Source: Betaproteobacteria bacterium (GTDB lineage Bacteria; Pseudomonadota; Gammaproteobacteria; Burkholderiales; SG8-41). Taken from it: DNA of 5,569 bases. A program made the translations under genes and the position numbers. This document shows, piece by piece, positions 1 through 5,569 of the stretch (position 1 is its first letter; the number at the start of each line of letters is the position of its first letter). The stretch is from NCBI GenBank assembly GCA_025353085.1, contig JANXRI010000429.1:1-5569 (forward strand), read 5' to 3'. Below the pieces are notes generated by a model. That model did not search any database and had not been told where the DNA came from. It worked only from the letters and a program-made list of their open reading frames with translations.

Positions 1-1
1 G

Positions 2-262
2 ATCATACGTCTTGATGGAAGTTCGCCTCCGGTCGAGGTTTTTGGCGGAGTGTCGCTGTGTCCGTTGGCAGTTGGGGCTTGTTCGGGCGGCGCATATGGC
101 AGCGGTTTCCTTCTTTCTGGCGCCCCACCCTCTAATCTCTATCCCCTGCTGGCAGGCCTTTTTGCCTCGCTGGATCAGGGCAAAACGAACCGATTCGCCG
201 GTTTCTTCGAAGATAAAAACCTGGGCTCGCGAAAGTCGTCCGACAAAAACTACTGCAAGTAA
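2..262 (+). CDS. Possible 3' end of an unrecognised gene, cut by the window edge
   Basis: This frame is open from the window edge to a TAA at 260-262, giving about 86 residues with no visible start. I do not recognise the protein. The visible part has a Gly/Ser/Ala-rich middle (GACSGGAYGSGF), a mildly hydrophobic stretch (SNLYPLLAGLFASL) and a charged tail ending in DKNYCK. By eye, the first codon position is richest in G+C and the second poorest, the order expected of real coding sequence in such DNA, but the stretch is short. An internal ATG at 50 is also possible, without a convincing ribosome binding site. A second + frame (12-299) and one - frame are open over the same bases, so the region could also be non-coding. 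The call rests only on the open frame and weak codon-position bias. Confidence 0.3.
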   Translation: MIRLDGSSPPVEVFGGVSLCPLAVGACSGGAYGSGFLLSGAPPSNLYPLLAGLFASLDQGKTNRFAGFFEDKNLGSRKSSDKNYCK

Positions 263-286
263 CGCTTCGCGCAGGCGCATAATCCG

Positions 287-317
287 CGTTGAACCCTGAT
301 AGGGTAGAATTTCAACG
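287..317. repeat. Inverted repeat in the leader of the Crp-family gene
   Basis: Seven-base arms CGTTGAA (287-293) and TTCAACG (311-317) are perfect reverse complements. Nested inside, ACCCT-GAT-AGGGT (293-305) is a second small dyad, so the RNA could form a hairpin with a one-sided bulge. No T-tract follows, so it is not terminator-like. Its place, 44 bases before the GTG start, suits an operator or leader structure, possibly autoregulatory. No good -35/-10 pair was found around it, so the promoter of the downstream gene is undefined. Confidence 0.35.
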
Positions 318-360
318 GTGAGCTGGTGACGAGTCCCGACAATAACCAGAGGAAAACCCG

Positions 361-1032
361 GTGAATGTCCGAATCCTTAAGACGGTTCCATTGTTTTCGT
401 CCTTATCGGACGAGCAGCTACGGGATTTGCAGCCATGTCTGCAGCAGCGGAGTTATCCCCGCAGCTCTTTCATACTTCGCGCGGGTGAAGATACCGATGC
501 GCTCTATATCATTCTCACGGGGCGCGTGAAAATTCTGATTCCCGACGATCAGGGCCGGGAGGTTATTCTTGCCATCATGGGGGCGAACGACTTCTTCGGC
601 GAAATGGGTCTGCTGGACGATCAGCCGCGGTCCGCAAGCGTTGAGACTCTCGAGGCGTGCCAGATGTTGAGGTTTTCGAAGTCCGGGTTTATCGCCTGCC
701 TTAAAGATAACTTCGATCTCGCGATGATAATCATACGAAATCTGGTCAAGCGTCTGCGCGAGGCAGATCGCAAGATCGAAAGCCTTGCGTTGATTGACGT
801 CTATGGGCGCGTGGCTCGACTGTTACTTGACCAAGCCGAAGAAATCGACGGCGTCTGGATTGTACGAAGCGCCCCGCCCAAGCAGGAGATTGCCCGAATG
901 ATCGGGGCGTCCCGCGAAATGGTCAGCCGGGTCGTTAAAGACTTGCAGCAGCGCGGCTATATTCGCGCCGAAAAAAGGAAGGTTTTTTTGCTGGACAAGA
1001 TCTCAATGACAAAGCGCGCGTCGAGCGGTTAG
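361..1032 (+). CDS. Crp/Fnr-family transcriptional regulator
   Basis: A 223-residue cytoplasmic transcription factor of usual family length. Residues about 8-125 form a cyclic-nucleotide-binding beta-roll with the phosphate-binding cassette FFGEMGLLDD..RSAS (Glu81, Arg90, Ser91, matching E. coli CRP Glu72, Arg82, Ser83). Residues about 130-160 are the dimerisation helix, with LALIDVYGR close to CRP's LAFLDVTGR. Residues 173-203 are a winged helix-turn-helix whose recognition helix SREMVSR keeps the Arg-Glu-x3-Arg pattern of CRP (SRETVGR). The positions aligning with CRP Thr127/Ser128, which contact the cAMP base, are Ala135/Asp136, so the ligand may not be cAMP. There is no N-terminal cysteine cluster, so it is not an Fe-S FNR. 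The start is GTG at 361, preceded by AGAGGA (348-353) seven bases upstream; the ATG at 365 is out of frame. The FecR-protein gene follows after 263 bases on the same strand but has its own promoter. The family is certain; ligand and targets are unknown. Confidence 0.93.
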   Translation: MNVRILKTVPLFSSLSDEQLRDLQPCLQQRSYPRSSFILRAGEDTDALYIILTGRVKILIPDDQGREVILAIMGANDFFGEMGLLDDQPRSASVETLEACQMLRFSKSGFIACLKDNFDLAMIIIRNLVKRLREADRKIESLALIDVYGRVARLLLDQAEEIDGVWIVRSAPPKQEIARMIGASREMVSRVVKDLQQRGYIRAEKRKVFLLDKISMTKRASSG

Positions 1033-1141
1033 ATCTGTCCGATTCAACAACCTGCATGCAACTTCCTAATTGCGGCAGCCGACTGACGAAATTCGGCATT
1101 GGAATAACTCCCGCTTTCGAAACCATGTTGCGTTGAGACCT

Positions 1142-1163
1142 ATGTCACGTACTCACATGACGT
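1142..1163. promoter_or_regulatory. Imperfect 22-bp palindrome, candidate activator site upstream of the sigma-54 promoter
   Basis: Arms ATGTCACGT (1142-1150) and ACATGACGT (1155-1163) match as an inverted repeat at 7 of 9 positions around a 4-base centre (ACTC). The core is GTCAyGT-N4-ACrTGAC. Its centre lies about 75 bases upstream of the start point predicted from the sigma-54 promoter, near where enhancer-binding proteins often bind. The TGTCAC at 1143-1148 recurs in the same orientation at 1176-1181, 33 bases (about three helical turns) away. Which protein binds here is unknown. It does not have the CRP layout TGTGA-N6-TCACA. Confidence 0.4.
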
Positions 1164-1191
1164 TGGCGTGCACTGTGTCACTAATTTAAAT
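1163..1191 (+). promoter_or_regulatory. Weak candidate sigma-70 promoter before the FecR-protein gene
   Basis: TTGGCG (1163-1168) and TTAAAT (1186-1191) are separated by 17 bases and each match the -35 and -10 consensus at four of six positions. The -10 lies in the 10-base AT palindrome AATTTAAATT (1183-1192). This AT-rich patch could instead be a bending or IHF-like site serving the sigma-54 promoter just downstream, which is the much stronger signal. Basal transcription from here cannot be excluded. Confidence 0.22.
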
Positions 1192-1199
1192 TCGATGTC

Positions 1200-1215
1200 T
1201 GGCACAGGTTTTGCG
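1200..1215 (+). promoter_or_regulatory. Sigma-54 (RpoN) -24/-12 promoter of the FecR-protein gene
   Basis: TGGCACAGGTTTTGCG fits the sigma-54 consensus TGGCAC-N5-TTGCW at every position except the last. The invariant GG (1201-1202) and GC (1213-1214) are separated by exactly 10 bases, the spacing RpoN requires. If the GC occupies -13/-12, transcription begins near 1226, leaving a leader of about 70 bases before the ATG at 1296. Orientation and position fit the downstream gene. Sigma-54 promoters depend on an ATP-driven enhancer-binding activator, and none is encoded in this window. Confidence 0.75.
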
Positions 1216-1283
1216 GGTTGGTTATACGATTTCGGCCGATCGAAGGCTGTCAGTCCAGCGACATGTTGGGCTTAACGCAGGGT

Positions 1284-1288
1284 GGGAG
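1284..1288 (+). promoter_or_regulatory. Ribosome binding site deciding the FecR-protein start
   Basis: GGGAG, within GGTGGGAG, lies seven bases before the ATG at 1296. The other in-frame starts, TTG at 1218 and ATG at 1263, have no such site, and 1218 lies before the start point predicted from the sigma-54 promoter. The ATG at 1296 also puts a signal peptide exactly at the N terminus. Confidence 0.75.
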
Positions 1289-1295
1289 ATCAAAA

Positions 1296-2006
1296 ATGTT
1301 AGAAACTAAGTCTTATCTGGCAAGCTTGGGCTGCATTTTGATGGGCGTGCTCAGCACGGCGGTAATCGCTGCTGGCGCTGGCCAGGTCCAGCACTTGAGC
1401 GGGACGCTGTCGGTGCAGCGCGCCGACGGCTCGATTCGTATTCTGTCGCAAAAGTCGGACGTCAATCCTGGCGAGGTCCTGACGACACAGAAAGACAGCT
1501 ACGCGCAGATCAATTTTTCAGACGGCAGTTCGATGACCATGCGGCCGAACACGCAGATGAAACTTGAGTCATACCAATTCGTCCAGGATAAGCCGCAGGA
1601 AGACACAGCGTTTTTCCGCCTGATTAAAGGCGGTCTACGCACGGTAACCGGACTGGTTGGAAAACGCGGTAATCAGGACGCTTACCGCATCGGCACCAGC
1701 ACTGCGACCATCGGGATTCGCGGCTCAGCGGGTGAGACGCTCGATTGCACGCAAGGATGCGATGGGGTGGTTCCGGGCGGCGAGAAAGCGGAGAAGGCGG
1801 TTTATCACAACACGCTGACCGGCAGCTACATCATGACAAGTGAAGATGGCACGGTCGTTATTGGCGAAGGGCAATTCGCCTTGCACAAGAAAGGCCAGGC
1901 ACCGCAGATATTGAAAGACGATCCTGGATTTAAGTTGAACGAGCTGCCGTTTGTCATCGGCCAAAATTTCAACAAATCAAACGCTGAAAACTGCATCGTC
2001 AAATAA
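1296..2006 (+). CDS. Secreted FecR-domain protein, sigma-54-driven
   Basis: A 236-residue protein with an N-terminal signal peptide: a short charged start (MLETK), a hydrophobic stretch to about residue 26, and a likely cleavage after AGA at residue 28. The mature part is a periplasmic or extracellular FecR-like beta-rich domain (about residues 30-145). Hallmarks are GQVQHLSGTLSVQRADG, the SDGSSMTMRPNTQMKL block, FFRLIKGGLRTVTG, and TSTATIGIRGS near the end of the domain. Classical FecR is an inner-membrane sensor of iron-citrate signalling with a long N-terminal cytoplasmic part. This protein has neither that part nor an internal membrane helix, and no sigma factor or TonB receptor lies nearby, so it is a stand-alone FecR-domain protein, not an iron sensor. 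The C-terminal 90 residues are family-unspecific. Cys151 and Cys155 (CTQGC) could form a disulfide, and Cys233 is near the end. The gene has its own promoter and terminator. The domain call is firm; the role is unknown, with envelope or exopolymer functions only a guess. Confidence 0.88.
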   Translation: MLETKSYLASLGCILMGVLSTAVIAAGAGQVQHLSGTLSVQRADGSIRILSQKSDVNPGEVLTTQKDSYAQINFSDGSSMTMRPNTQMKLESYQFVQDKPQEDTAFFRLIKGGLRTVTGLVGKRGNQDAYRIGTSTATIGIRGSAGETLDCTQGCDGVVPGGEKAEKAVYHNTLTGSYIMTSEDGTVVIGEGQFALHKKGQAPQILKDDPGFKLNELPFVIGQNFNKSNAENCIVK

Positions 2007-2023
2007 ACGTTTATTAAGCTCGT

Positions 2024-2052
2024 AAAAACCCCGCACCAGCGGGGTTTTTTTT
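2024..2052 (+). terminator. Rho-independent terminator after the FecR-protein gene
   Basis: A perfect six-pair GC stem, CCCCGC (2029-2034) and GCGGGG (2039-2044), closes on a four-base ACCA loop and is followed by eight T residues (2045-2052). A run of five A residues (2024-2028) precedes it, extending the stem by A-T pairs and possibly letting it work on the opposite strand too. It begins 18 bases after the FecR stop codon and separates that gene from the ftsK operon. Confidence 0.93.
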
Positions 2053-2180
2053 GCCCCACCTAACCCGCTCCCAAGCGGAAAGCGCAGGCCAGCGACGTGT
2101 CAGCAGCATGTAACTAACAAAATAATACATCTCAACCAATTCATTGCGATTCTCTCTTAACACATTGTTTTCAGTAATTA

Positions 2181-2195
2181 GCGACAATTCGTCGC
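2181..2195. repeat. Small dyad upstream of ftsK
   Basis: GCGAC (2181-2185) and GTCGC (2191-2195) are perfect reverse complements around the five bases AATTC. The dyad sits roughly where the -35 region of the ftsK promoter should be, so it could be an operator. The arms are short and chance is possible. The rest of the 2053-2180 intergenic stretch shows nothing I can name. Confidence 0.28.
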
Positions 2196-2206
2196 GCCAC
2201 TCATGC

Positions 2207-2224
2207 GCGCCTTGGCGCTATAAT
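2207..2224 (+). promoter_or_regulatory. Candidate ftsK promoter: perfect -10 box with an adjoining palindrome
   Basis: TATAAT at 2219-2224 is a perfect sigma-70 -10 hexamer, 29 bases before the ATG at 2254. No convincing -35 lies 16-18 bases upstream, and there is no extended -10 TG. Directly against the -10 box is the palindrome GCGCC-TT-GGCGC (2207-2218), placed where a repressor or activator would control a promoter with a poor -35. No LexA-type CTGT-N8-ACAG box was seen, unlike the SOS promoter reported for E. coli ftsK. Confidence 0.45.
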
Positions 2225-2253
2225 CTTCACACTTTGAATGCGATCGATTGATC

Positions 2254-4551
2254 ATGTGGCGAAGCGAGAAAGCGGCGGCAGGGCGCTCCGCCGACAGCGC
2301 GCTCCCGCCCAAATTTGCGGCCCTCCTGAGGGAGTCGTGGTGGCTCGCAGTGATGGCTTTAGCGCTGTATCTGACGTTAATCCTGTTCACCTTCGATAAA
2401 GCCGATCCAGGATGGTCGCATAGCGCCAGCGTCGAACAAATACGGAACTCGGGCGGACGGGTCGGCGCCTGGCTCTCGGATATTCTACTGTTCATTTTCG
2501 GCCTCTCAGCATGGTGGTAGGTGGTTCTCTGCGCGTTCGTTGTACGCTGGACTTTCAGGCGCATCGAGAATTTGACCTTGGTCGACCGCCGTTCTTACGC
2601 GGTTGCGGGCGCTGGATTTGTGGTTCTGCTGATAGCGAGCGCAGGTATGGAATCGCTGCGGTTTTACAGCATGAATGCTTCGTTACCCCTTGCGCCAGGG
2701 GGCATGCTGGGCGCGGCGTTGAGCGGAATGCTGACGACCGCCGTCGGATTTACGGGGGCTACCTTGGTGGTGCTCGTGATGATGGCTATAGGATTGAGCC
2801 TTTTCACTGGAATATCGTGGATCGCATTTCTCGAAAGTCTTGGCGCCGGAATTGAAACCACCGGTCATTTTTTGAAGGAACGGTGGGTGAACTGGCAGGA
2901 CCGGCGGGCAGGCGCGGTGGCGGTGATTGAACGCACGGAAATTGTTGAGGAGAGCAAGAAGAAGCTTGAGATTCACGAGCCCATACGCATAGAACCTGCC
3001 AGGGTGGATATTCAAAAGTCGCCGCGCGTCGAGCGCGAGAAGCAGGTGCCTCTCTTTGAAAATCTGCCGGATTCGCCGCTGCCGCCGTTGAAGTTACTGG
3101 ACGAGGCGGAAAAAGCGATGGCGGTCGTCAGCACTGAAACGCTTGCGTTTACCTCGCGCCTGATCGAGAAAAAACTTCTCGATTTCGGCGTCGAAGTAAA
3201 AGTGATCGCCGCTTATCCAGGCCCCGTGATCACACGCTATGAGATAGAGCCGGCAGTGGGCGTCAAGGGAAGCCAGATCATAAACCTGATTAAGGACCTC
3301 GCCCGCGCGCTGTCAGTGATCAGCATACGCGTCGTTGAAACCATACCCGGCAAGAGCTGCATGGGGCTCGAAATTCCAAATCCCGAGCGCCAGATGGTGC
3401 GGTTGTCCGAGATTCTTAGCTCGCAGATTTACGCTGACATGCATTCGCCGCTGACCATGGCGCTTGGCAAGGATATCGCCGGCAACCCGGTCGTCGCCGA
3501 TCTCGCTCGCATGCCGCATTTGCTGGTCGCCGGCACGACGGGTTCCGGCAAATCGGTTGGCATCAATGCAATGATTCTCAGCCTGCTATACAAGGCCCCG
3601 CCCGCACAGTGCCGATTGATCCTCGTCGACCCCAAAATGCTGGAACTCTCCGTCTATGAGGGGATCCCGCATTTATTAGCGCCTGTCGTGACCGACATGC
3701 GCCAGGCGGCCAACGCACTTAACTGGTGTGTGGCCGAAATGGAACGACGGTATCGCCGTATGTCCGGACTCGGTGTGCGCAATATAGCCGGATTCAATCA
3801 GAAAATTCGCGAGGCGACGAAAGCCGGGAAGCCGATTCCGAATCCGCTAACGTCCACGCCGGAGATTCCCGACCCGCTGGTTGAAATGGCGCTGATCGTC
3901 GTCGTCATCGACGAGCTCGCGGATCTGATGATGGTGGTCGGCAAAAAAGTTGAAGTGCTCATCGCACGATTGGCGCAAAAGGCGCGGGCTGCCGGTATTC
4001 ATTTGATTCTGGCAACGCAGCGTCCCTCGGTCGACGTGATTACAGGATTGATCAAGGCGAATATTCCCACCCGCATAGCTTTTCAGGTTTCCGCCCGCGT
4101 GGACTCGCGAACCATTCTCGACCAGATGGGCGCCGAAGCATTGCTCGGGCAGGGAGACATGTTGTATTTGCCGCCCGGCACTGGATTCCCGCAGCGTGTT
4201 CATGGCGCTTACGTGGCTGATCAGGAGGTTCATCGCGTTGTCGACTACCTGAAGAAGCTCGCCAAGCCGCAATATGTCGATGGCGTATTGGAAGAACCGG
4301 AATCAGACACCGAAGGTGCGCTGGCGCTCGACGGTGACGCAAACGCAGAAGCGGATCCACTTTACGATCAGGCAGTGGAGATCGTACTGAAGACACGCAG
4401 GGCGTCAATCTCATTGGTGCAGCGGCATTTGCGCATCGGCTACAACCGCGCGGCTCGATTGATCGAGCAGATGGAGCGGGCCGGCATGGTGTCAGCCATG
4501 CAATCGAATGGTAATCGCGAAGTGCTGGCCCCCGCCGCGATAACGGAATAA
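2254..4551 (+). CDS. ftsK: DNA translocase FtsK, interrupted by one in-frame amber codon
   Basis: A hexameric, ATP-driven, membrane-anchored motor at the division septum that moves chromosome termini and activates XerCD recombination at dif. Read through the amber codon, it is 765 residues, the usual size for short-linker betaproteobacterial FtsK. Membrane segments lie near residues 29-47, 73-97, 114-131 and 160-187. A short charged linker runs to about 300, followed by the alpha region (SRLIEKKLLDFGVEVKV onward). The RecA-like motor has Walker A GTTGSGKS at 427-434 and Walker B ending in Asp553-Glu554. A C-terminal gamma winged helix (about 701-760), which reads KOPS in this family, is complete. 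The TAG at 2518-2520 (codon 89) lies in the second membrane segment; the same frame is open on both sides, so this is a nonsense substitution, not a frameshift. Translated normally, this gives an 88-residue N-terminal piece and, if GTG 2521 restarts, a 676-residue piece lacking the first segment. The ATG at 2254 is chosen on similarity; its ribosome binding site is poor, and TTG at 2248 is the alternative. Confidence 0.93.
2518..2520 (+). other. In-frame amber codon within ftsK
   Basis: The local reading is TGG TGG TAG GTG GTT, that is Trp-Trp-stop-Val-Val, in the middle of a hydrophobic segment (FGLSAWW before, VVLCAFVV after). Changing one base (A to G at 2519) gives a third Trp, and FtsK proteins often have aromatic residues here. 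A GTG directly follows the stop and could be a restart codon. Confidence 0.9.
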
Positions 4552-4624
4552 TTGCGGCGAAGCGCTGAATTTAAAGTGCGGATCGCTGTCCCATCACCAT
4601 GATGAAATCAAAGAAGTGCAAAAC

Positions 4625-5239
4625 ATGCTGAGGCGAACGATATTGGCATTGACCTTCGCAGGGGGCAGCGTTTGTGCCCATGCGGCGAGCATCGACATGC
4701 TTAAAAACCTGTTGCAACAAACGAGCTCCGGCAAGGCGCGATTCGCTCAGATCGTCGTCGACAAGAACCTCAAGGAATTGCAGAAGGCCACTGGCACGAT
4801 GCAATTTGTGCGTCCCGGCCGTTTCCGCTGGGAATATGACAAACCGTACGAGCAAACCATCGTAGGTGACGGCGCCAGGCTTTGGATATATGACAAGGAT
4901 CTTAACCAGGTCACGGTCAGAAAACTCGACAAGGCGCTTGGCGGCAGTCCGGCCGCATTGCTCGCCGGTAGCAATGAAATTGAAAAGGCGTACGACCTCA
5001 CCAATCTTGGACCGCAGGAAGGGCTCGACTGGCTTGAAGCGGTGCCCAAGTCCAAGGACACCAGCTTCGAGCGCGTGCGACTTGGTTTCGGCAAGTTTGG
5101 CTTAGAGGCTATGGAATTGCGCGATCAGTTTGCCCAAACCACGGTTATCAAATTTGCCAACGTCGAGCGCAACCCCAAGATTGCGCCGGACGTTTTTAAA
5201 TTCACGCCGCCCAAGGGCGCCGACGTCATCACCGATTGA
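4625..5239 (+). CDS. lolA: Outer-membrane lipoprotein carrier protein LolA
   Basis: A 204-residue periplasmic chaperone that takes lipoproteins released by the LolCDE transporter and delivers them to LolB at the outer membrane. The signal peptide covers residues 1-20 (MLRRTILALTFAGG...) with a cleavage motif AHA before ASIDM. The mature protein shows the LolA signature: a Gly-rich first strand (KATGTMQFVRPGRFRWEY, residues 54-71), then DKPYEQTIVGDGARLWIYD, then DLNQVTVRKLDKALGGSPAALL, and the C-terminal block NPKIAPDVFKFTPPKGADVI. The ATG at 4625 is preferred over an in-frame GTG at 4616 because AAGAAG (4611-4616) sits eight bases before the ATG and the shorter form has a cleaner signal peptide. 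The gene follows ftsK after 73 bases with no terminator between and precedes rarA by 22 bases, so it probably shares the ftsK transcript. Those 73 bases show no promoter I can support. Confidence 0.95.
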   Translation: MLRRTILALTFAGGSVCAHAASIDMLKNLLQQTSSGKARFAQIVVDKNLKELQKATGTMQFVRPGRFRWEYDKPYEQTIVGDGARLWIYDKDLNQVTVRKLDKALGGSPAALLAGSNEIEKAYDLTNLGPQEGLDWLEAVPKSKDTSFERVRLGFGKFGLEAMELRDQFAQTTVIKFANVERNPKIAPDVFKFTPPKGADVITD

Positions 5240-5261
5240 GTTTGTCTCACCCCGGCCTGCA

Positions 5262-5569
5262 GTGAACGATCTTTTTGCCAGGAACGCGCCGGCTGCCCCA
5301 TTGGCCGAAAGGCTGCGCCCGCACACGCTCGATGAAGTCGTCGGCCAAGCCCATTTGCTCGGCCCGGGCAAGCCGCTGAGGCTCGCGTTCGAAACAGGCA
5401 AGATGCATTCGATGATCCTGTGGGGACCGCCGGGCGTCGGCAAGACAACGTTGGCGCGTTTGATGGCACAGGCTTTCAGCGCGGAGTTCATTGCGATTTC
5501 CGCCGTGCTGACGGGCGTCAGAGATATACGCGAAGCCGTCCAGCGCGCCGAGCTCGCGCTGCAGCAGAG
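5262..5569 (+). CDS. rarA: Replication-associated recombination protein A (RarA/MgsA), 5' part
   Basis: Only the first 102 codons lie in the window; the frame is still open at the right edge. RarA is a cytoplasmic AAA+ ATPase related to the clamp-loader subunits and RuvB, acting at stalled forks and on single-stranded DNA ends. The N terminus MNDLFARNAPAAPLAERL is followed by LDEVVGQAHLLG, then HSMILWGPPGVGKTTLARL with Walker A at residues 55-62, then EFIAISAVLTGVRDIREAV, the RarA-specific ISAV..GV.DIR segment that separates it from RuvB and DnaX. The start is GTG at 5262. No in-frame ATG lies nearby, and no good ribosome binding site is visible, so translation may be coupled to lolA, whose TGA ends 22 bases earlier. 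In many betaproteobacteria serS follows. Confidence 0.93.
   Translation, partial: MNDLFARNAPAAPLAERLRPHTLDEVVGQAHLLGPGKPLRLAFETGKMHSMILWGPPGVGKTTLARLMAQAFSAEFIAISAVLTGVRDIREAVQRAELALQQ

Noticed and set aside
150..166. Second sigma-54-like sequence, TGGCAG...TTTTTGC, upstream of the Crp-like gene
   Set aside because: GG and GC are separated by 11 bases instead of the strict 10, and the -24 element ends in G rather than C.
12..299. Open frame of 95 codons overlapping the left-edge frame
   Set aside because: The protein is rich in Arg, Trp and Cys in a way typical of out-of-frame translation, and no ribosome site precedes it.
1078..1097. GCCGA/TCGGC hairpin downstream of the Crp-like gene as a terminator
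   Set aside because: Only five pairs with a 10-base loop and no following T-tract.
1143..1157. CRP-type operator from TGTCA and TCACA
   Set aside because: The left half is TGTCA rather than TGTGA and the gap is 5, not 6, so it does not fit the CRP layout.
2178..2564. 128-codon minus-strand open frame across the ftsK promoter and 5' end
   Set aside because: It is antisense to clear FtsK coding sequence and resembles no family.
2511..2855. Out-of-frame open frame starting just before the ftsK amber codon, as possible frameshift evidence
   Set aside because: The true FtsK sequence continues in the original frame directly after the TAG, so no frameshift is needed. This frame gives Arg/Gly-rich nonsense.
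4147..4154. GGGCAGGG inside ftsK, matching the FtsK orienting sequence KOPS (GGGNAGGG)
   Set aside because: One match in a window of this length is about what chance gives, and it lies in coding sequence. Only genome-wide strand bias would support it.
4599..4631. Ten-codon frame overlapping the lolA start, as a possible leader peptide
   Set aside because: Very short, no ribosome site, and no attenuator or repeated regulatory codons.

Overview
The window looks like chromosomal DNA from a betaproteobacterium. The main reason is the gene order ftsK, lolA, rarA on one strand, a conserved housekeeping block in that class. The proteins read as typical betaproteobacterial versions, and base composition is moderately GC-rich. 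All recognisable genes lie on the + strand. I see no RNA genes, insertion sequences, CRISPR arrays or attachment sites.

Left part (1-2052): an open frame entering from the left edge may be the tail of an unrecognised gene (stop at 260-262). Next comes a Crp/Fnr-family regulator (361-1032), then an intergenic region with an imperfect palindrome and a very good sigma-54 (-24/-12) promoter at 1200-1215. That promoter faces a gene for a small secreted FecR-domain protein (1296-2006), which ends at a strong Rho-independent terminator (2024-2052). Promoter, gene and terminator form a self-contained one-gene unit that should need RpoN and an enhancer-binding activator.

Right part (2053-5569): a short intergenic region with a perfect TATAAT box and two small dyads leads into ftsK (2254-4551). 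lolA (4625-5239) and the start of rarA (5262 to the edge) follow, closely spaced and probably co-transcribed. FtsK couples chromosome segregation to division, LolA carries lipoproteins across the periplasm, and RarA acts at stalled replication forks. The three share a conserved locus rather than one pathway.

The main oddity is that ftsK is broken by one in-frame amber codon (TAG, 2518-2520) inside the second membrane segment, in a run TGG TGG TAG GTG. The frame is intact on both sides. A single base change from TGG, or a sequencing error, explains it most simply. Reinitiation at the adjacent GTG or amber readthrough are alternatives. The second point of interest is the sigma-54-driven secreted FecR protein beside a Crp-like regulator whose nucleotide-contact residues are partly changed.
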